From: Cephaloticoccus sp.
GTDB lineage: Bacteria; Verrucomicrobiota; Verrucomicrobiia; Opitutales; Opitutaceae
Length of the DNA: 39,586 nt
NCBI GenBank assembly: GCA_021734075.1
Contig: JAIPJW010000016.1
Span: forward strand, 1-39,586
Reading direction: 5' to 3'
The notes beneath the pieces are model-generated. The model was not told where the DNA came from. It ran no database searches and worked only from the letters and a program-made list of their open reading frames with translations. The position numbers and the translations under genes were made by a program. This document shows positions 20,003 through 29,728 of this stretch, piece by piece (the first letter of the stretch is position 1; each line of letters begins with the position of its first letter).

Positions 20003-22369
20003 ATGAATACACCGGAGAATAATATAAGACCGCATCCGTCTATGGCCGATTGGGCCGTGCGGGCTTTGTTCTTTGTGATTCTGGTCCTGGTGACCTTCAG
20101 TCTCCCCCACCCTCCGGCCAATGAGTTGGACGCTTCCTGGCGCATGGTGTTGTCCAAGGTTTTTCAGGATGGCCGACAATTCGGCACGGAGGTTGTTTTC
20201 ACCTATGGTCCGCTCGGCTTCCTCATGGGCAAGACCTATGCGGGTTTGCACTACAACAGTCTGCTGGTGTGGCAATGCTTCCAGTCGCTCCTCTTCAGCC
20301 TGTTGATTTTCCGCACCGGCCTGCGGTTGCAGGGCTACGGCCGGTATGCCTACTTTGCCTTTTTCATTCTCCTGGGCGTGACCTATGACGACGCGTTGCA
20401 CCAAATGGTGATTGCGCTGGTTGGATTCGAGCTGCTCCGACGACATGAGGAGAATCTGCGCACCCTGCCCATGCTCTCCGCGATTCTGTTCGGCCTGTTG
20501 GGGCTGATCAAGTTCACGAACCTGCTGCTCGGAGTAGTTTTTGTGGCCTGCGCCGTCGGCTTGCACCTGTGGAAACACCGGCCGCGGGCCGCCATCTGGC
20601 TCGCCGGCTGGAGCCTGGGGACCTTTCTCGTCGGCTGGAAACTCTGCGGTCAGAACCTGCTGAACCTGCCGGCCTATTTCTACAATTCATGGGAAATCAG
20701 CCAAGGGTATCAGGAAACCATGGGCCTGCCCACCCCCCCGGCGGCACTGGTCGTGGGTTTGATCACCGTGGGCTCCGTCGTCCTTTATGCCTTGAATTTC
20801 ATGCGATTTCTCCCCGACCGCCCCCGGGGCATCGCCACATTTCTGGCGCTCAGCGCCTACCTCTTTCTCAATTGGAAGCATGGCTTCGTGCGGGCGGACG
20901 GCCACATGATCGGGTTCTTCTATGCGGTGCTCGTGCCGGCCACGGCCTTTCCCTGGCTGCTCATGGACGCGCCCATGCACCGGCGTCTGCAGGGTAATCT
21001 TGTGCTGCTAACCGCACTTTGTGCCTTCACGGGGATCGGGATTGCCATCCCGGGTCTCTATCGCGGTCTCCTGAGCAATGCCCAGGAAAGGATCTACACC
21101 AACGTCACCAAAGCCTCCGATCTTTCCCTCACCCGGAAACACTTCGACCACCTGCTGACGGTGGAGAAAGACTATTTTGACCTGCCCCAGACCAAGGCCG
21201 TCGTCGGTCAGGGCACGCTCGATGTGCTGGGCTTTGAACAAGCCGTGGCGATTTACAACGGTTTCAACTACCGTCCCCGGCCGGTCTTCCAAAGCTATTC
21301 GGCCTACCGGCCTCACCTGGCCCGGATCAACCGGGATTTTTACGCCTCCGACCAAGCCCCGGATTTCGTCCTGGTCAAGCTGCAGACCATCGACCGCCGC
21401 TTGCTGACCTTTGACGACTCCGAAGTGCTCGCGCTGCTGCTTTATCGCTACGAATACGTCCTTTCGGAAAAGGGGCTGCATTTGTGGCGGCGCAAGCCCG
21501 GGCCATTCGACATCAAGAGTATCGCCCCAAAATTGCTGCGCACGGTGTTGCTGGCCCCAAACCAGCCCTGCATTCTGGAGGAATTGTCCGACCAGCCCCT
21601 CTGGGCCCAGGTGGAACTGCGGCCCAGTCTGCTCGGTTACTTGCGCAATGTCCTCTACAAATTGCCCATCGTGAACCTGCAACTTGTGAACAACCAGGAT
21701 ATGATCACCGAATACCGCATGCCACTTCCACAGGGCTACACGGGTTTCATCCTCAATCCCGTGGTCGAAGACTACACCCAATACATGAATTTCGCGAGCG
21801 ACAAGCCCGAGCGCCTCATTCGGTCCATCACGTTGAAAATCGCCCCGGAGTATCAAAAATTCTTTGCGGATGAATACGCGGTGAAAATATCGGAACTACC
21901 CCGCTCGCATGCCGGCGACGAGTTCTTCAGACAATCGGACAAACGCGTCTTCAGCATGTTTGACGTGACGCCGGTCGATTATGTGACCAAGGCTCCGCTT
22001 TCCGAGGGCGTGATCGATGGTCGGCCGGTCATGGTCTTCCATGCGCCCAGTGATCTCACGTTGCGCGTGCCGCGGGGCGCTACCACCTGTTCCGGCGCAT
22101 TCGGCTACGTGGAGACTGCCTATACCAACGGCAACACCACCGATGGGGCCACCTTTACCATCAGTTGGGTCCTCGGCTCGGAGGAAATTATTTTGCTGGA
22201 GCGAACCCTGGAGCCATTGATCAAGGAAAAGGACCGGGGCCTGCAGTTTTTCAAGGTCACCCTGCCACCGGGACGTGATGGGGGGCAGCTGCGTCTGAAA
22301 ATTTCAGCCGGTCCCCGAAACAATTTTGCCTGGGACTGGACGGCCTGGACCGGGTTGAATATTTACTGA
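20003..22369 (+). CDS. Polytopic membrane protein, GT-C-like, with C-terminal beta-domain
   Basis: A 788-residue protein with many hydrophobic helices in its N-terminal half, then a long soluble region. The first periplasmic loop contains ANELDASWRMVL and GTEVVFTYGPLGFL. An acidic residue in this loop followed by the FTYGPLG motif recurs in large bacterial membrane proteins near polysaccharide genes, but I do not know an established function; a GT-C-type transferase is the likely class. The soluble part includes a segment from about residue 360 with VVGQGTLDVLGFEQAVAIYN, then the beta-domain at about residues 670-788 (HAPSDLTLRVP, TTDGATFTISW, LEPLIKEKDRG, FAWDWTAWTG). The ATG at 20003 is 35 bases after the previous stop; no strong ribosome site is visible. 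Confidence 0.8.
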   Translation: MNTPENNIRPHPSMADWAVRALFFVILVLVTFSLPHPPANELDASWRMVLSKVFQDGRQFGTEVVFTYGPLGFLMGKTYAGLHYNSLLVWQCFQSLLFSLLIFRTGLRLQGYGRYAYFAFFILLGVTYDDALHQMVIALVGFELLRRHEENLRTLPMLSAILFGLLGLIKFTNLLLGVVFVACAVGLHLWKHRPRAAIWLAGWSLGTFLVGWKLCGQNLLNLPAYFYNSWEISQGYQETMGLPTPPAALVVGLITVGSVVLYALNFMRFLPDRPRGIATFLALSAYLFLNWKHGFVRADGHMIGFFYAVLVPATAFPWLLMDAPMHRRLQGNLVLLTALCAFTGIGIAIPGLYRGLLSNAQERIYTNVTKASDLSLTRKHFDHLLTVEKDYFDLPQTKAVVGQGTLDVLGFEQAVAIYNGFNYRPRPVFQSYSAYRPHLARINRDFYASDQAPDFVLVKLQTIDRRLLTFDDSEVLALLLYRYEYVLSEKGLHLWRRKPGPFDIKSIAPKLLRTVLLAPNQPCILEELSDQPLWAQVELRPSLLGYLRNVLYKLPIVNLQLVNNQDMITEYRMPLPQGYTGFILNPVVEDYTQYMNFASDKPERLIRSITLKIAPEYQKFFADEYAVKISELPRSHAGDEFFRQSDKRVFSMFDVTPVDYVTKAPLSEGVIDGRPVMVFHAPSDLTLRVPRGATTCSGAFGYVETAYTNGNTTDGATFTISWVLGSEEIILLERTLEPLIKEKDRGLQFFKVTLPPGRDGGQLRLKISAGPRNNFAWDWTAWTGLNIY

Positions 22370-22385
22370 CCGGGACTACACCCTG

Positions 22386-24551
22386 ATGACATCACGCTCA
22401 CAGCTGTCATCGTGGATCTGGGCACTTGGGGCAGCCGGGTTGGTTCTGGCCGCGCGCCTGCACGAGATCCACCTTTACACCGGTAATGTGGCCATCAACG
22501 ACCAGTGGAAAATAGAGGCCGCCGACCTCTTGGCCCCATGGTTGCAGGGCACTTTGTTTCCTTCGGCTTTTTTTCTTCCCCATTTTGAACACGTCCCGGT
22601 TTGGACGCGCCTCAACGCTTGGCTGACCGTCGCACTCACCGGACGGTGGGATCCATTGGTTCAGACTACAGTGAATGCACTGCTTTATTGCAGCTTTGTG
22701 CTCATCGTGGTGCGGTGGGTGACCGCCCATCTGCGCCCCCTAGCGGCAATGGCGATCACCCTCCTGTTGGTGACCTGCAGTGTGCTGCCCCATGACTGGG
22801 AAAACATCACCTGGGGGTTTCAATCCCAATTCCCGTTCGCCCTGTTGTTTCTTGTCCTGCACCTGCAGGGTTCATTTGCCTACCCCAAGGCCAGCAGGGG
22901 CTGGTGGCTGGCCCAGGCTGCAGGCCTAGCCGGGCTCTTCACACTTGCCGGGATGTGGATCGCGCCCCTGGCTGTGGTGGTCACCGGATGGTGGGTTCAC
23001 CCGCGTAAACCGAAAATGGAACTGGTCCCGCTCGGCCTGGTTGCCTTGGGGCTCGGCATCATCGGCTACATCCGCGCCACCGCGCCGGCCCATGGCGCCT
23101 TTGCTCAAACCGCCGGTTCCGTCCTGCTTTTTCTCCGGGCCTGGTTCGATTTGCTCGGCTGGCCGGCTGGCTGGCCCGGGGCCCTGATCCTGCTCAATCT
23201 GCCCTGCGCATATCTGATCCTGCAACTTCGCCAACGCGAAAGGGCCACGGCCTTTGACCGCACCGTCATGGCTTTGGGCCTTTGGACCACGGGTCAGGCC
23301 GCCGCCCTCGCGTTTGCGCGAAGCGCTGACTACAGCGGCTACGTCTCCCGTTACGGAGAGTTGTTGGCTATCCTCGTCCTGGCCAATGCCCTCGCTCTGG
23401 CCCGTCTGCTGCCGTCGATCAAGCGATGGCGCCCGGTTACCGCGGCATTTGGCGTGGCTTGGACCGCGGTCGTTCTGGCAGGATGGTGGCAATTATCCAC
23501 GGGTGGACACACCCGTTATTTTCACGAGCATGCAGCGGAAAACGCCCAAATCCGACAGATCGCAGTGCAAGCCTACCTGCAGCAGGGCGATCGCAACCTG
23601 CTGGAGCAACAGACCACGCGTTGGGTGCTTTACCAGGACGTAAACCAGATCACCACGCTGTTGGATGACCCCGCGTTTCGGGCTTTGCTGCCGCACGCGG
23701 TAAACCCGTCGAATCCCCCGGATTTTGCCGGGAAAATTGTCCGTCTTGCCCAACGCCACACTTTGCCGCTGGGCGGGGGCAGTGTTTTGCTGCTGCTGGT
23801 TGGCGCGACCGGGTTCATCCTTGGCAACCGTGAAATGAAATATCCCCTCGAAACTCTTTCGTTGTCGCCGCAGGCCGTGTCCCCTCTCCTGCCCGCCTGC
23901 CTTGCCCTGGCAGCCTTCCTCCTCTTGTTTTGCTGGCCCGCTCCATTTACCTTCAACGCCTCCAGCCGCTGGCGCTTGATCCTGACTCCCGAGGGCAATG
24001 TCGGCCCACTGCAGGTGGAAATAATCACCGGTTCGGCAGATTACCCTGGCACGCGACTTGTGGGAGCGGCCCCACTTTCTCCGCCAGCTTTGCGGGATCT
24101 GTTCACAGGCACAAGTCCCGGGGGTCCGGAATTGACCTGCACAGCGTGGAGCAAACTGTTCCCCATTAATGCTCCATGGTTTGTGGTTCCCTATGCCGGT
24201 TGGCCCGTGGCTCATGGTAACGGACTGAGACTGCGCATCGAGGAAACCGATGGCACGTTCATCACCGAGGTGGAATGCCTCGGTCCAAATGACCCGGAAA
24301 TAGCATTTTGGACTGCTGAGGTTCGATCTTACTTCGGCAAGCAAGCCCGGCTCGTGCTCTACGACGGACGCACCGAAACCAAAGCCTGGGTGGCTGCGGC
24401 TCCTCCGATCCCGACGCATGACGCCCAACTTGGTCTGGTCATGACCAAGCGCATGCAAATAGAAGCCAGTGCGAGTCTGCACACCTCTCTGGGGATCGTC
24501 GCAATCGTGGCCTTATGTTTTACGGGCCTGGTCCGCAGACTGCGGCTTTGA
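22386..24551 (+). CDS. Polytopic membrane protein, probable GT-C glycosyltransferase
   Basis: A 721-residue membrane protein starting at ATG 22386, 16 bases after the previous stop. The first loop has NVAINDQWKIEAADLLAPWL and FLPHFEHVPVWTRL, then about nine further hydrophobic segments. This layout (acidic first loop, polytopic core) fits a GT-C fold but I do not recognise the specific family. Unlike its neighbours it does not end with the DW.YW beta-domain. Instead a soluble segment (about residues 515-690, with STRWRL-like beta-strands, ELTCTAWSKLFPINAPWF and FWTAEVRSYFGKQARLVLYD) is held between two transmembrane helices, the last near residues 693-715. It is the last gene before a 264-base gap, so it probably ends this transcription unit. 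Confidence 0.75.
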   Translation: MTSRSQLSSWIWALGAAGLVLAARLHEIHLYTGNVAINDQWKIEAADLLAPWLQGTLFPSAFFLPHFEHVPVWTRLNAWLTVALTGRWDPLVQTTVNALLYCSFVLIVVRWVTAHLRPLAAMAITLLLVTCSVLPHDWENITWGFQSQFPFALLFLVLHLQGSFAYPKASRGWWLAQAAGLAGLFTLAGMWIAPLAVVVTGWWVHPRKPKMELVPLGLVALGLGIIGYIRATAPAHGAFAQTAGSVLLFLRAWFDLLGWPAGWPGALILLNLPCAYLILQLRQRERATAFDRTVMALGLWTTGQAAALAFARSADYSGYVSRYGELLAILVLANALALARLLPSIKRWRPVTAAFGVAWTAVVLAGWWQLSTGGHTRYFHEHAAENAQIRQIAVQAYLQQGDRNLLEQQTTRWVLYQDVNQITTLLDDPAFRALLPHAVNPSNPPDFAGKIVRLAQRHTLPLGGGSVLLLLVGATGFILGNREMKYPLETLSLSPQAVSPLLPACLALAAFLLLFCWPAPFTFNASSRWRLILTPEGNVGPLQVEIITGSADYPGTRLVGAAPLSPPALRDLFTGTSPGGPELTCTAWSKLFPINAPWFVVPYAGWPVAHGNGLRLRIEETDGTFITEVECLGPNDPEIAFWTAEVRSYFGKQARLVLYDGRTETKAWVAAAPPIPTHDAQLGLVMTKRMQIEASASLHTSLGIVAIVALCFTGLVRRLRL

Positions 24552-24815
24552 CTGCTGAATTGACCCCACGGGGTATGAAAATCAGGCAGGATCTGGTCGG
24601 CACATCAAAATCCTGAACCACAGTCCGTTCACTGTGTGGATCTTATTCGTTGCATTCAAACAACTTGCTCGCACCAACCCGGATCAGGTAGAAGCGGCAT
24701 ATTTAACTGTCAGCCGATAGCGGTATTAGGTCCGGAAATTGTCTAAGTTTAGTGCCATGTCCCATAATTTCCACGTCGTTCAGGTTCAAAACATATCCGC
24801 CGATTCACCTTAAGC
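24552..24815 (+). promoter_or_regulatory. Intergenic region before the sigma factor gene, with a promoter candidate
   Basis: This gap of 264 bases is more AT-rich than its surroundings. At 24619-24636 CACAGT and ACTGTG form a six-base-pair stem with a six-base loop, without a proper T-tract, so it is at best a weak terminator or an operator. At 24739-24744 TTGTCT and at 24763-24768 CATAAT, 18 bases apart, form a plausible housekeeping promoter for the sigma factor gene. No ORF of note lies here. Confidence 0.35.
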
Positions 24816-25382
24816 ATGGATCACTCCCAAGATCATAATCGGAAGTTCTCTGCCCTTTATCGGGCCACCTTGGACCCGCTGCGACGATATCTCGCCCGGC
24901 TCTTGGGCAACTCCGGTGAAGCTCAGGATGTCGCACATGACGCATATGTGCGAATCTATCCCAAGATTGAGGACCACACCGCGGAAAAACCGGAAGCGTT
25001 GCTCTACACCACCGCCCGGCGTCTGGCATTCAATCGGCTCAAACGTCGGCGAATCAGCCCGATCAGCACGTCCCCACTCAATCTGGAATTTGCGTCAGCC
25101 CAAACGCCGGGGGTGGTGCAGGAAGTGATCGCTCGACAGGAACTGGCCCGGTTGGAATCCGCCATCGCCCGACTTCCCGCTGGGTGTCGCTCCGTGCTAC
25201 TGCTGCGCAAAATTGAATTGTTGCCCCATCAGGAAATTGCCCGGCGACTGGGCATAGCTGTGAGCACGGTGGAAAAGCAACATGCCCGGGCCTTGCGACT
25301 ACTCCGGCATGAACTTCAAACGCACGAAGAAACCGAATCCGCATCGGAAGATTTGCAGATCAAACGGGAAACCTCGCCATGA
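24816..25382 (+). CDS. FecI-type ECF RNA polymerase sigma factor
   Basis: A 188-residue extracytoplasmic-function sigma factor. Region 2 (about residues 10-80) shows FSALYRATLDPLRRYLARLL, GEAQDVAHDAYVRIY and the -10 recognition stretch LLYTTARRLAFNRLKRRR. Region 4 (about 125-175) has LPAGCRSVLLLRKIE followed by the helix-turn-helix HQEIARRLGIAVSTVEKQHA. Length and order match the FecI group. It directly precedes a FecR protein, overlapping by ATGA, and a TonB receptor with a signalling domain, the classic cell-surface signalling triplet. The sigma factor would be held inactive or made active through FecR when the receptor binds its ligand, then transcribe the receptor gene or neighbouring genes. 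Start at ATG 24816 gives a normal N-terminus; no Shine-Dalgarno is obvious. Confidence 0.92.
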   Translation: MDHSQDHNRKFSALYRATLDPLRRYLARLLGNSGEAQDVAHDAYVRIYPKIEDHTAEKPEALLYTTARRLAFNRLKRRRISPISTSPLNLEFASAQTPGVVQEVIARQELARLESAIARLPAGCRSVLLLRKIELLPHQEIARRLGIAVSTVEKQHARALRLLRHELQTHEETESASEDLQIKRETSP

Positions 25383-26401
25383 ATTTCAATAATCAAAATC
25401 ATCAGACAGAGATGGAGGAATCCGCGTCCTTGTGGGCCGCGCGCCTCGATGGCACAAATCTCACCAACGCAGCCCAGGCCGAATTGGAACAGTGGCTGGA
25501 TCTCAATCCACGTCATCGCGAACTGTTGAGTGTTTACTGTCAGTTTTCCACGGATCTGGAAGAAAAACTGCCCGTCCTGCTTGCCACCGGAGGCGTGGAA
25601 CTGCCCGAATCGCCTGCGTCCCGTCCGGGGAGGCGTTGGCAGCCCTGGCTTGTGAGCGGTGGCCTCATGGCCGCAGCCGCGATCGTTTTCATGATTTGGA
25701 TCCTGCAGCCGGCAACCCAATATGAAAGTCTCGCCACCCCAGTGGCCCAGAGACAGTCCATTGAACTGGTTGACGGTAGTATGGTCGATCTCGATGCCCG
25801 CACCAGCTTGCGCGTCGAAATAGATGCCACAAAACGCCGCGTCAAACTGGCCGAAGGTGAAGCTTTCTTTGCGGTCGCCAAGGATCCGGAGCGTCCTTTT
25901 GTGGTGGAAACCCCTGCGGGTTCCGTGCGGGTTAAGGGCACCAAGTTTGATGTCCACACGATTTCCAACCACGATCTGGTGGTGACTGTGCTGGAAGGCG
26001 TGGTTCAAATCTCTCCCGCCACCACCAACAGTGCCGCGCGCCAGATCACCATGGGAGTCGGCGATCAGCTCACTATAAGTGCCACCGGGAGCTCAATGCG
26101 CCGCTTGGATGAATCTGATTTGGAGGATGCCATCGCCTGGCGGGAGGGCCGGGTCGTCTTCAATGGCGTGACCCTGCAGGACGCCCTGGACCGATTTGGC
26201 CGTCACCACGGTATTGGCCTGACGGCCACACCCGAAGCGGCCCGCCAAAAAATCGGCGGTCGCTACGCCCTCGATGACCTTACTGGTTTTTTGACAGCAC
26301 TGGAGGACGCGGTTCCTGGGTTGCAGGTCAGCTACAATTTGAACGGCACCGTGTTGGTCACGCTGCGGGATTCCAACGCCACCAACGTCGCGGGCAATTA
26401 A
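25379..26401 (+). CDS. FecR-family transmembrane anti-sigma regulator
   Basis: A 340-residue inner-membrane sensor that connects the periplasm with the sigma factor encoded just upstream (four-base ATGA overlap). Residues about 10-55 form the cytoplasmic FecR N-terminal domain (ASLWAARLDGTNLTNAAQAE, LEQWLDLNPRHRELL). A single helix lies near residues 90-110. The periplasmic FecR domain (about 126-215) contains IELVDGSMVDLDARTSLRVE, RRVKLAEGEAFFAVAKDPER and VRVKGTKFDVHT, all family hallmarks. A C-terminal secretin/STN-like segment (about 260-332: VTLQDALDRFGRHHGIGL) follows, as in FecR proteins that interact with STN-containing receptors. Known family role: it receives the signal from the receptor's STN domain and releases or activates the ECF sigma factor. 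Confidence 0.92.
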   Translation: MNFNNQNHQTEMEESASLWAARLDGTNLTNAAQAELEQWLDLNPRHRELLSVYCQFSTDLEEKLPVLLATGGVELPESPASRPGRRWQPWLVSGGLMAAAAIVFMIWILQPATQYESLATPVAQRQSIELVDGSMVDLDARTSLRVEIDATKRRVKLAEGEAFFAVAKDPERPFVVETPAGSVRVKGTKFDVHTISNHDLVVTVLEGVVQISPATTNSAARQITMGVGDQLTISATGSSMRRLDESDLEDAIAWREGRVVFNGVTLQDALDRFGRHHGIGLTATPEAARQKIGGRYALDDLTGFLTALEDAVPGLQVSYNLNGTVLVTLRDSNATNVAGN

Positions 26402-26428
26402 TCAGCAAGCCCATGCCTGCTGCATTAA

Positions 26429-29400
26429 ATGCACCATCCCGTTCTTCGTAGTTCCATGCGATCAGCCACCCGATGCCTTTTGCTTTGGACCGTCGCCCTT
26501 CTGGGACATTCCCTGCACGCCCAATGGCATCACTTCGACATACCGGAGCTGCCTGCAGCCAAAGCACTCATATTGTTCTCCAAGCAAGCCCAATGCGATG
26601 TGCTGTTTTCCTATGATGATCTGCTGGGCATTCAGTCTCCGGCCTTGGTGGGCCGGCATGAAACCAAGGCGGCACTTGCCCTGCTGTTGGCCCATTCCGG
26701 ATATGTCGCGCAACGCAGTGCGGAGAATAAATACGTCGTCAGCCGGCCCACGCCCACGGTCGGAACCATCCAGGGCCGCGTGCTAAAGCCCGACGGCACA
26801 CCTGCGCTAAATGTGGAGATCAAAATTCCCGGGACCATCCTTTCCACGGTCACGGATCACAAGGGACAGTTCACCTTGGTTGCGGTGCCTGCGGACGAAC
26901 ACACGATGATCGCGCTCGCCGAGGGCTTCCGTCCCGTGCAATGGGAAAATCTGGCGGTGCCTTTGGCCGGAATCCTTGAACTTGAAGATCAGATCCTGCA
27001 ACCCGCAAATGACCCCATGCAGCTGGAACGCTATGTGGTTGTGGACCAGACAACGGCCAGGGAATCTCCCGCCTTACTGGCCCTCTATCCGCGCCAAGTC
27101 ATCGGCAACATTGATTTGCCGCGCACGGAAAACGATCCATTGCCCTTCAAGATTTATGATCGCGAGCAAATCTCTCGGAGTGGCACGGTTGACCTGAATG
27201 ATTTCCTCCGCCGGGAATTGCTGGACAGCGATGCCTCCACCCTCCCCCCCGAACAAAACAGCACCCAGGCCAGTTTTCTGGCCGGCAGCTCCAATTTGAA
27301 CCTTCGCGGCTTCGGAGCGGATGCCACCATCATTTTGGTCAATGGCCGCCGGCTGCCCGAATCCTCGGCCACCGTCGATGGCCGACTTGGGGCCCCCGAT
27401 GTCAATTCCATCCCCCTGAGTCTGGTGGAGCAAATCGAAGTGCTGCCTGCATCAGCATCAGCCCTCTACAACGGAAATCCCGTCGGTGGCGTAATCAATA
27501 TTGTGCTTCGGCCAGACATCAATCGGACCGAAATTTCCACCACATACACCAATGCGCTGCGGGGATTCGATGCCCCGAATTCGTCCGTTTCCCTGCTGCA
27601 TGGCAGCAGCCTGCTCCAAGGTCGATTGCATCTGCGTTTGAATGCCACGGTCACCCAGGCCCTGCCGCCAACCGAGTCAGAATTGGGTTATCGCCAAAGC
27701 AATGACCGGAACCTTAACTCACCCGACGGATCCATCTATCGTGCCACCCCCAATATCCGCAGCAGTCAGGGGTCCCCGCTCTTTGGCCCGGGCACATCCG
27801 ATCATACTTCGGTGGCCCCGGGGGCAAATGGCCAAGGCGGTCTGAGTGCTTTCACCTCGCGGGCCGGCATGACTAATGTGGCCTTCTTTGATCCCCCGGG
27901 CGGCTTCGCGGCTTCGCCCGACAGTATCGACAACCCCTTCGGTCGCCGCCAGCGACGCCAATCCTATTTCATTTCGGTGGTCTATGATGCCCTGCCCTGG
28001 CTGCAAATCGGGATCGACAGCATATTCACCCACACCGTGGTTAATCGGGGTTATGATGTATTCCGGGGTGATCTCAGCCTGGCCGGCAATTCGCCCTCCA
28101 ACCCTTTTGGCCAGGACATACAAATATCCCTCAATGAAACCGCACCGGCTTTGGGCGAATCGTTCAGCGAAGCCCAACTGGACTTATCCTCCACCCTCAT
28201 CGGAGCCTTGATCAAACTGCCAGCCAATTGGCAACTCTCCCTCGATGCCCAATACGCGCGCAATGTGGCGCGCTACCGAGGTTTTGCCGGGGTCAATCCG
28301 GATCGATGGCAACAGCTGGTCGATCAGGGCATCTATAATCCCCTGCGTGACACGCAGTCATATGGCCCACCCACCGAATTTTATGACCGCGCCCTGGTGT
28401 ATTATGGCCAGCGCAATCGCTTCGTGAAACTTGGCGACTATCAGGCGATCGATTCCGCCATCCGCGCCACGAATCAGAACTTGTCCTTCCCGACCGGCAC
28501 AGCCACCGCTGCCGTGGGATTCGATTATCGGCTCACCGAACTTTCAGACTATACGCAGGAACTACGTTATGCCGACGGCAACCTCGCCGAATCACCAGTC
28601 CGGTGGAGAGGACGCACGTTGGAGCGCCTGAGCGTGTTTGGCGAATTCCAGGCCCCGTTGTTGCCCCGGCGCATGCTGCCCACCTGGATTGAGTCATTCG
28701 AAACTGATCTCGCCGCGCGATATGTCATGGCGGATACCTCCAGGGAAACAAACCTGGCCCCGACTTTGGGTGTAAAAGTCGACTTCAAAGGCGGATGGGC
28801 CCTGCGGGGATCTGCCACGATCTCAAACCGGTATCCCACCTCGGCCATGAGCCGCCGGATATCCACGCCATCAAGTGGCGGACCCGGCATCAACTACGCC
28901 GTCATTTACGACCCCAAGCGCAACCAAACCTATTCCGTCGAGGTCAATGAGGACTTGAATCCCAACGTCGTGCCGGAAGGGGCCGTTACGCAAAGCGCCG
29001 GGTTGTTGTATCACCGGGGGGACATTCATCGCTTTCGGGCCAGTTTGGACTTTGTGGATACCCGCAAGGAAAACGAAATTCTCTTCCTGGAACCACAAAC
29101 CCTGCTGAATCTTGAGTCCAATTGGCCCGATCGCATCAATCGCGTAACTTTGCCTCCCGGTGACATCCACGCTGAGGGCTATGTCAACTCACTCCTGACC
29201 GGTCTGATTAATGTGGCTTCGCGGCACTCGCAAAATTGGAATGCCACCCTCGACTACACCTGGATGCACTGTGGTTCCGGACGGCTGGATGCCTACCTTC
29301 GTCTGGTCTATTTCCAAAACTACCTGCGCAAACTTTACCCCACGAGTCCTGAGATTGATGAATTGAATGCACCGGACGGCTCTACGTCAGGGCTCATGCG

Positions 29401-29728
29401 CTATCGGGCCAATTTCGGGTCTAGCTGGACCGGCCGTAGCTTTGGCTTCGGTTTTGACGGGCACTACTATTACCATCGTATATTGCCCGAATCAGAGTGG
29501 CTGGGCCAAGGGAGCGACCGCATCAATGATTTCTGGCAATATGATATCTATGCCCAAAGTGAGTTGACAAAGTGGTTGCCCGGACTTGCAGACGACCACG
29601 AACTGACCCTCCAACTGCGCATCAACAATATCTTTGGCCGGAAATTTCCCCGTTACGCCCAGGATGCCTCTGGAGCCGGGGTGCAAGCTTATGGGGATTG
29701 CGCGGTCGCATCTACTCGATTTCCCTGA
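26429..29728 (+). CDS. TonB-dependent outer-membrane receptor with STN signalling domain (C-terminus frameshifted)
   Basis: A receptor/transducer of about 1100 residues. A signal peptide (LLLWTVALLGHSLHA) is followed by an STN domain (about residues 36-107), a carboxypeptidase regulatory-like beta-domain (112-190, TIQGRVLKPDGTP), the plug (235-370, SSNLNLRGFGADATIILVNG and PVGGVINIVLRP) and the beta-barrel. The start may instead be ATG 26456, nine residues later. The frame as written ends CAVASTRFP at 29728. Shifting one base near 29699-29700 gives GDWRGRIYSISLTAKF with a stop at 29740-29742, the usual TonB-receptor end with terminal phenylalanine, so one base is missing in the sequence or the gene is truly damaged. 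STN plus FecI/FecR makes it the sensor of the triplet. Ligand is unknown; an oligosaccharide is a guess and no SusD-like gene is next to it. Confidence 0.9.
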   Translation: MHHPVLRSSMRSATRCLLLWTVALLGHSLHAQWHHFDIPELPAAKALILFSKQAQCDVLFSYDDLLGIQSPALVGRHETKAALALLLAHSGYVAQRSAENKYVVSRPTPTVGTIQGRVLKPDGTPALNVEIKIPGTILSTVTDHKGQFTLVAVPADEHTMIALAEGFRPVQWENLAVPLAGILELEDQILQPANDPMQLERYVVVDQTTARESPALLALYPRQVIGNIDLPRTENDPLPFKIYDREQISRSGTVDLNDFLRRELLDSDASTLPPEQNSTQASFLAGSSNLNLRGFGADATIILVNGRRLPESSATVDGRLGAPDVNSIPLSLVEQIEVLPASASALYNGNPVGGVINIVLRPDINRTEISTTYTNALRGFDAPNSSVSLLHGSSLLQGRLHLRLNATVTQALPPTESELGYRQSNDRNLNSPDGSIYRATPNIRSSQGSPLFGPGTSDHTSVAPGANGQGGLSAFTSRAGMTNVAFFDPPGGFAASPDSIDNPFGRRQRRQSYFISVVYDALPWLQIGIDSIFTHTVVNRGYDVFRGDLSLAGNSPSNPFGQDIQISLNETAPALGESFSEAQLDLSSTLIGALIKLPANWQLSLDAQYARNVARYRGFAGVNPDRWQQLVDQGIYNPLRDTQSYGPPTEFYDRALVYYGQRNRFVKLGDYQAIDSAIRATNQNLSFPTGTATAAVGFDYRLTELSDYTQELRYADGNLAESPVRWRGRTLERLSVFGEFQAPLLPRRMLPTWIESFETDLAARYVMADTSRETNLAPTLGVKVDFKGGWALRGSATISNRYPTSAMSRRISTPSSGGPGINYAVIYDPKRNQTYSVEVNEDLNPNVVPEGAVTQSAGLLYHRGDIHRFRASLDFVDTRKENEILFLEPQTLLNLESNWPDRINRVTLPPGDIHAEGYVNSLLTGLINVASRHSQNWNATLDYTWMHCGSGRLDAYLRLVYFQNYLRKLYPTSPEIDELNAPDGSTSGLMRYRANFGSSWTGRSFGFGFDGHYYYHRILPESEWLGQGSDRINDFWQYDIYAQSELTKWLPGLADDHELTLQLRINNIFGRKFPRYAQDASGAGVQAYGDCAVASTRFP

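Noticed and set aside
23493-24482. Open frame of 329 codons on the minus strand opposite the 22386 membrane protein
   Set aside because: The product is rich in Gln, Arg and Gly with no hydrophobic core or motif, as expected for the antisense of a GC-rich membrane-protein gene.
24619-24636. Hairpin CACAGT-ACTGTG as terminator of the GT-C block
   Set aside because: The stem is only six base pairs and is not followed by a T-run; it is kept as a note in the intergenic entry and not called a terminator.
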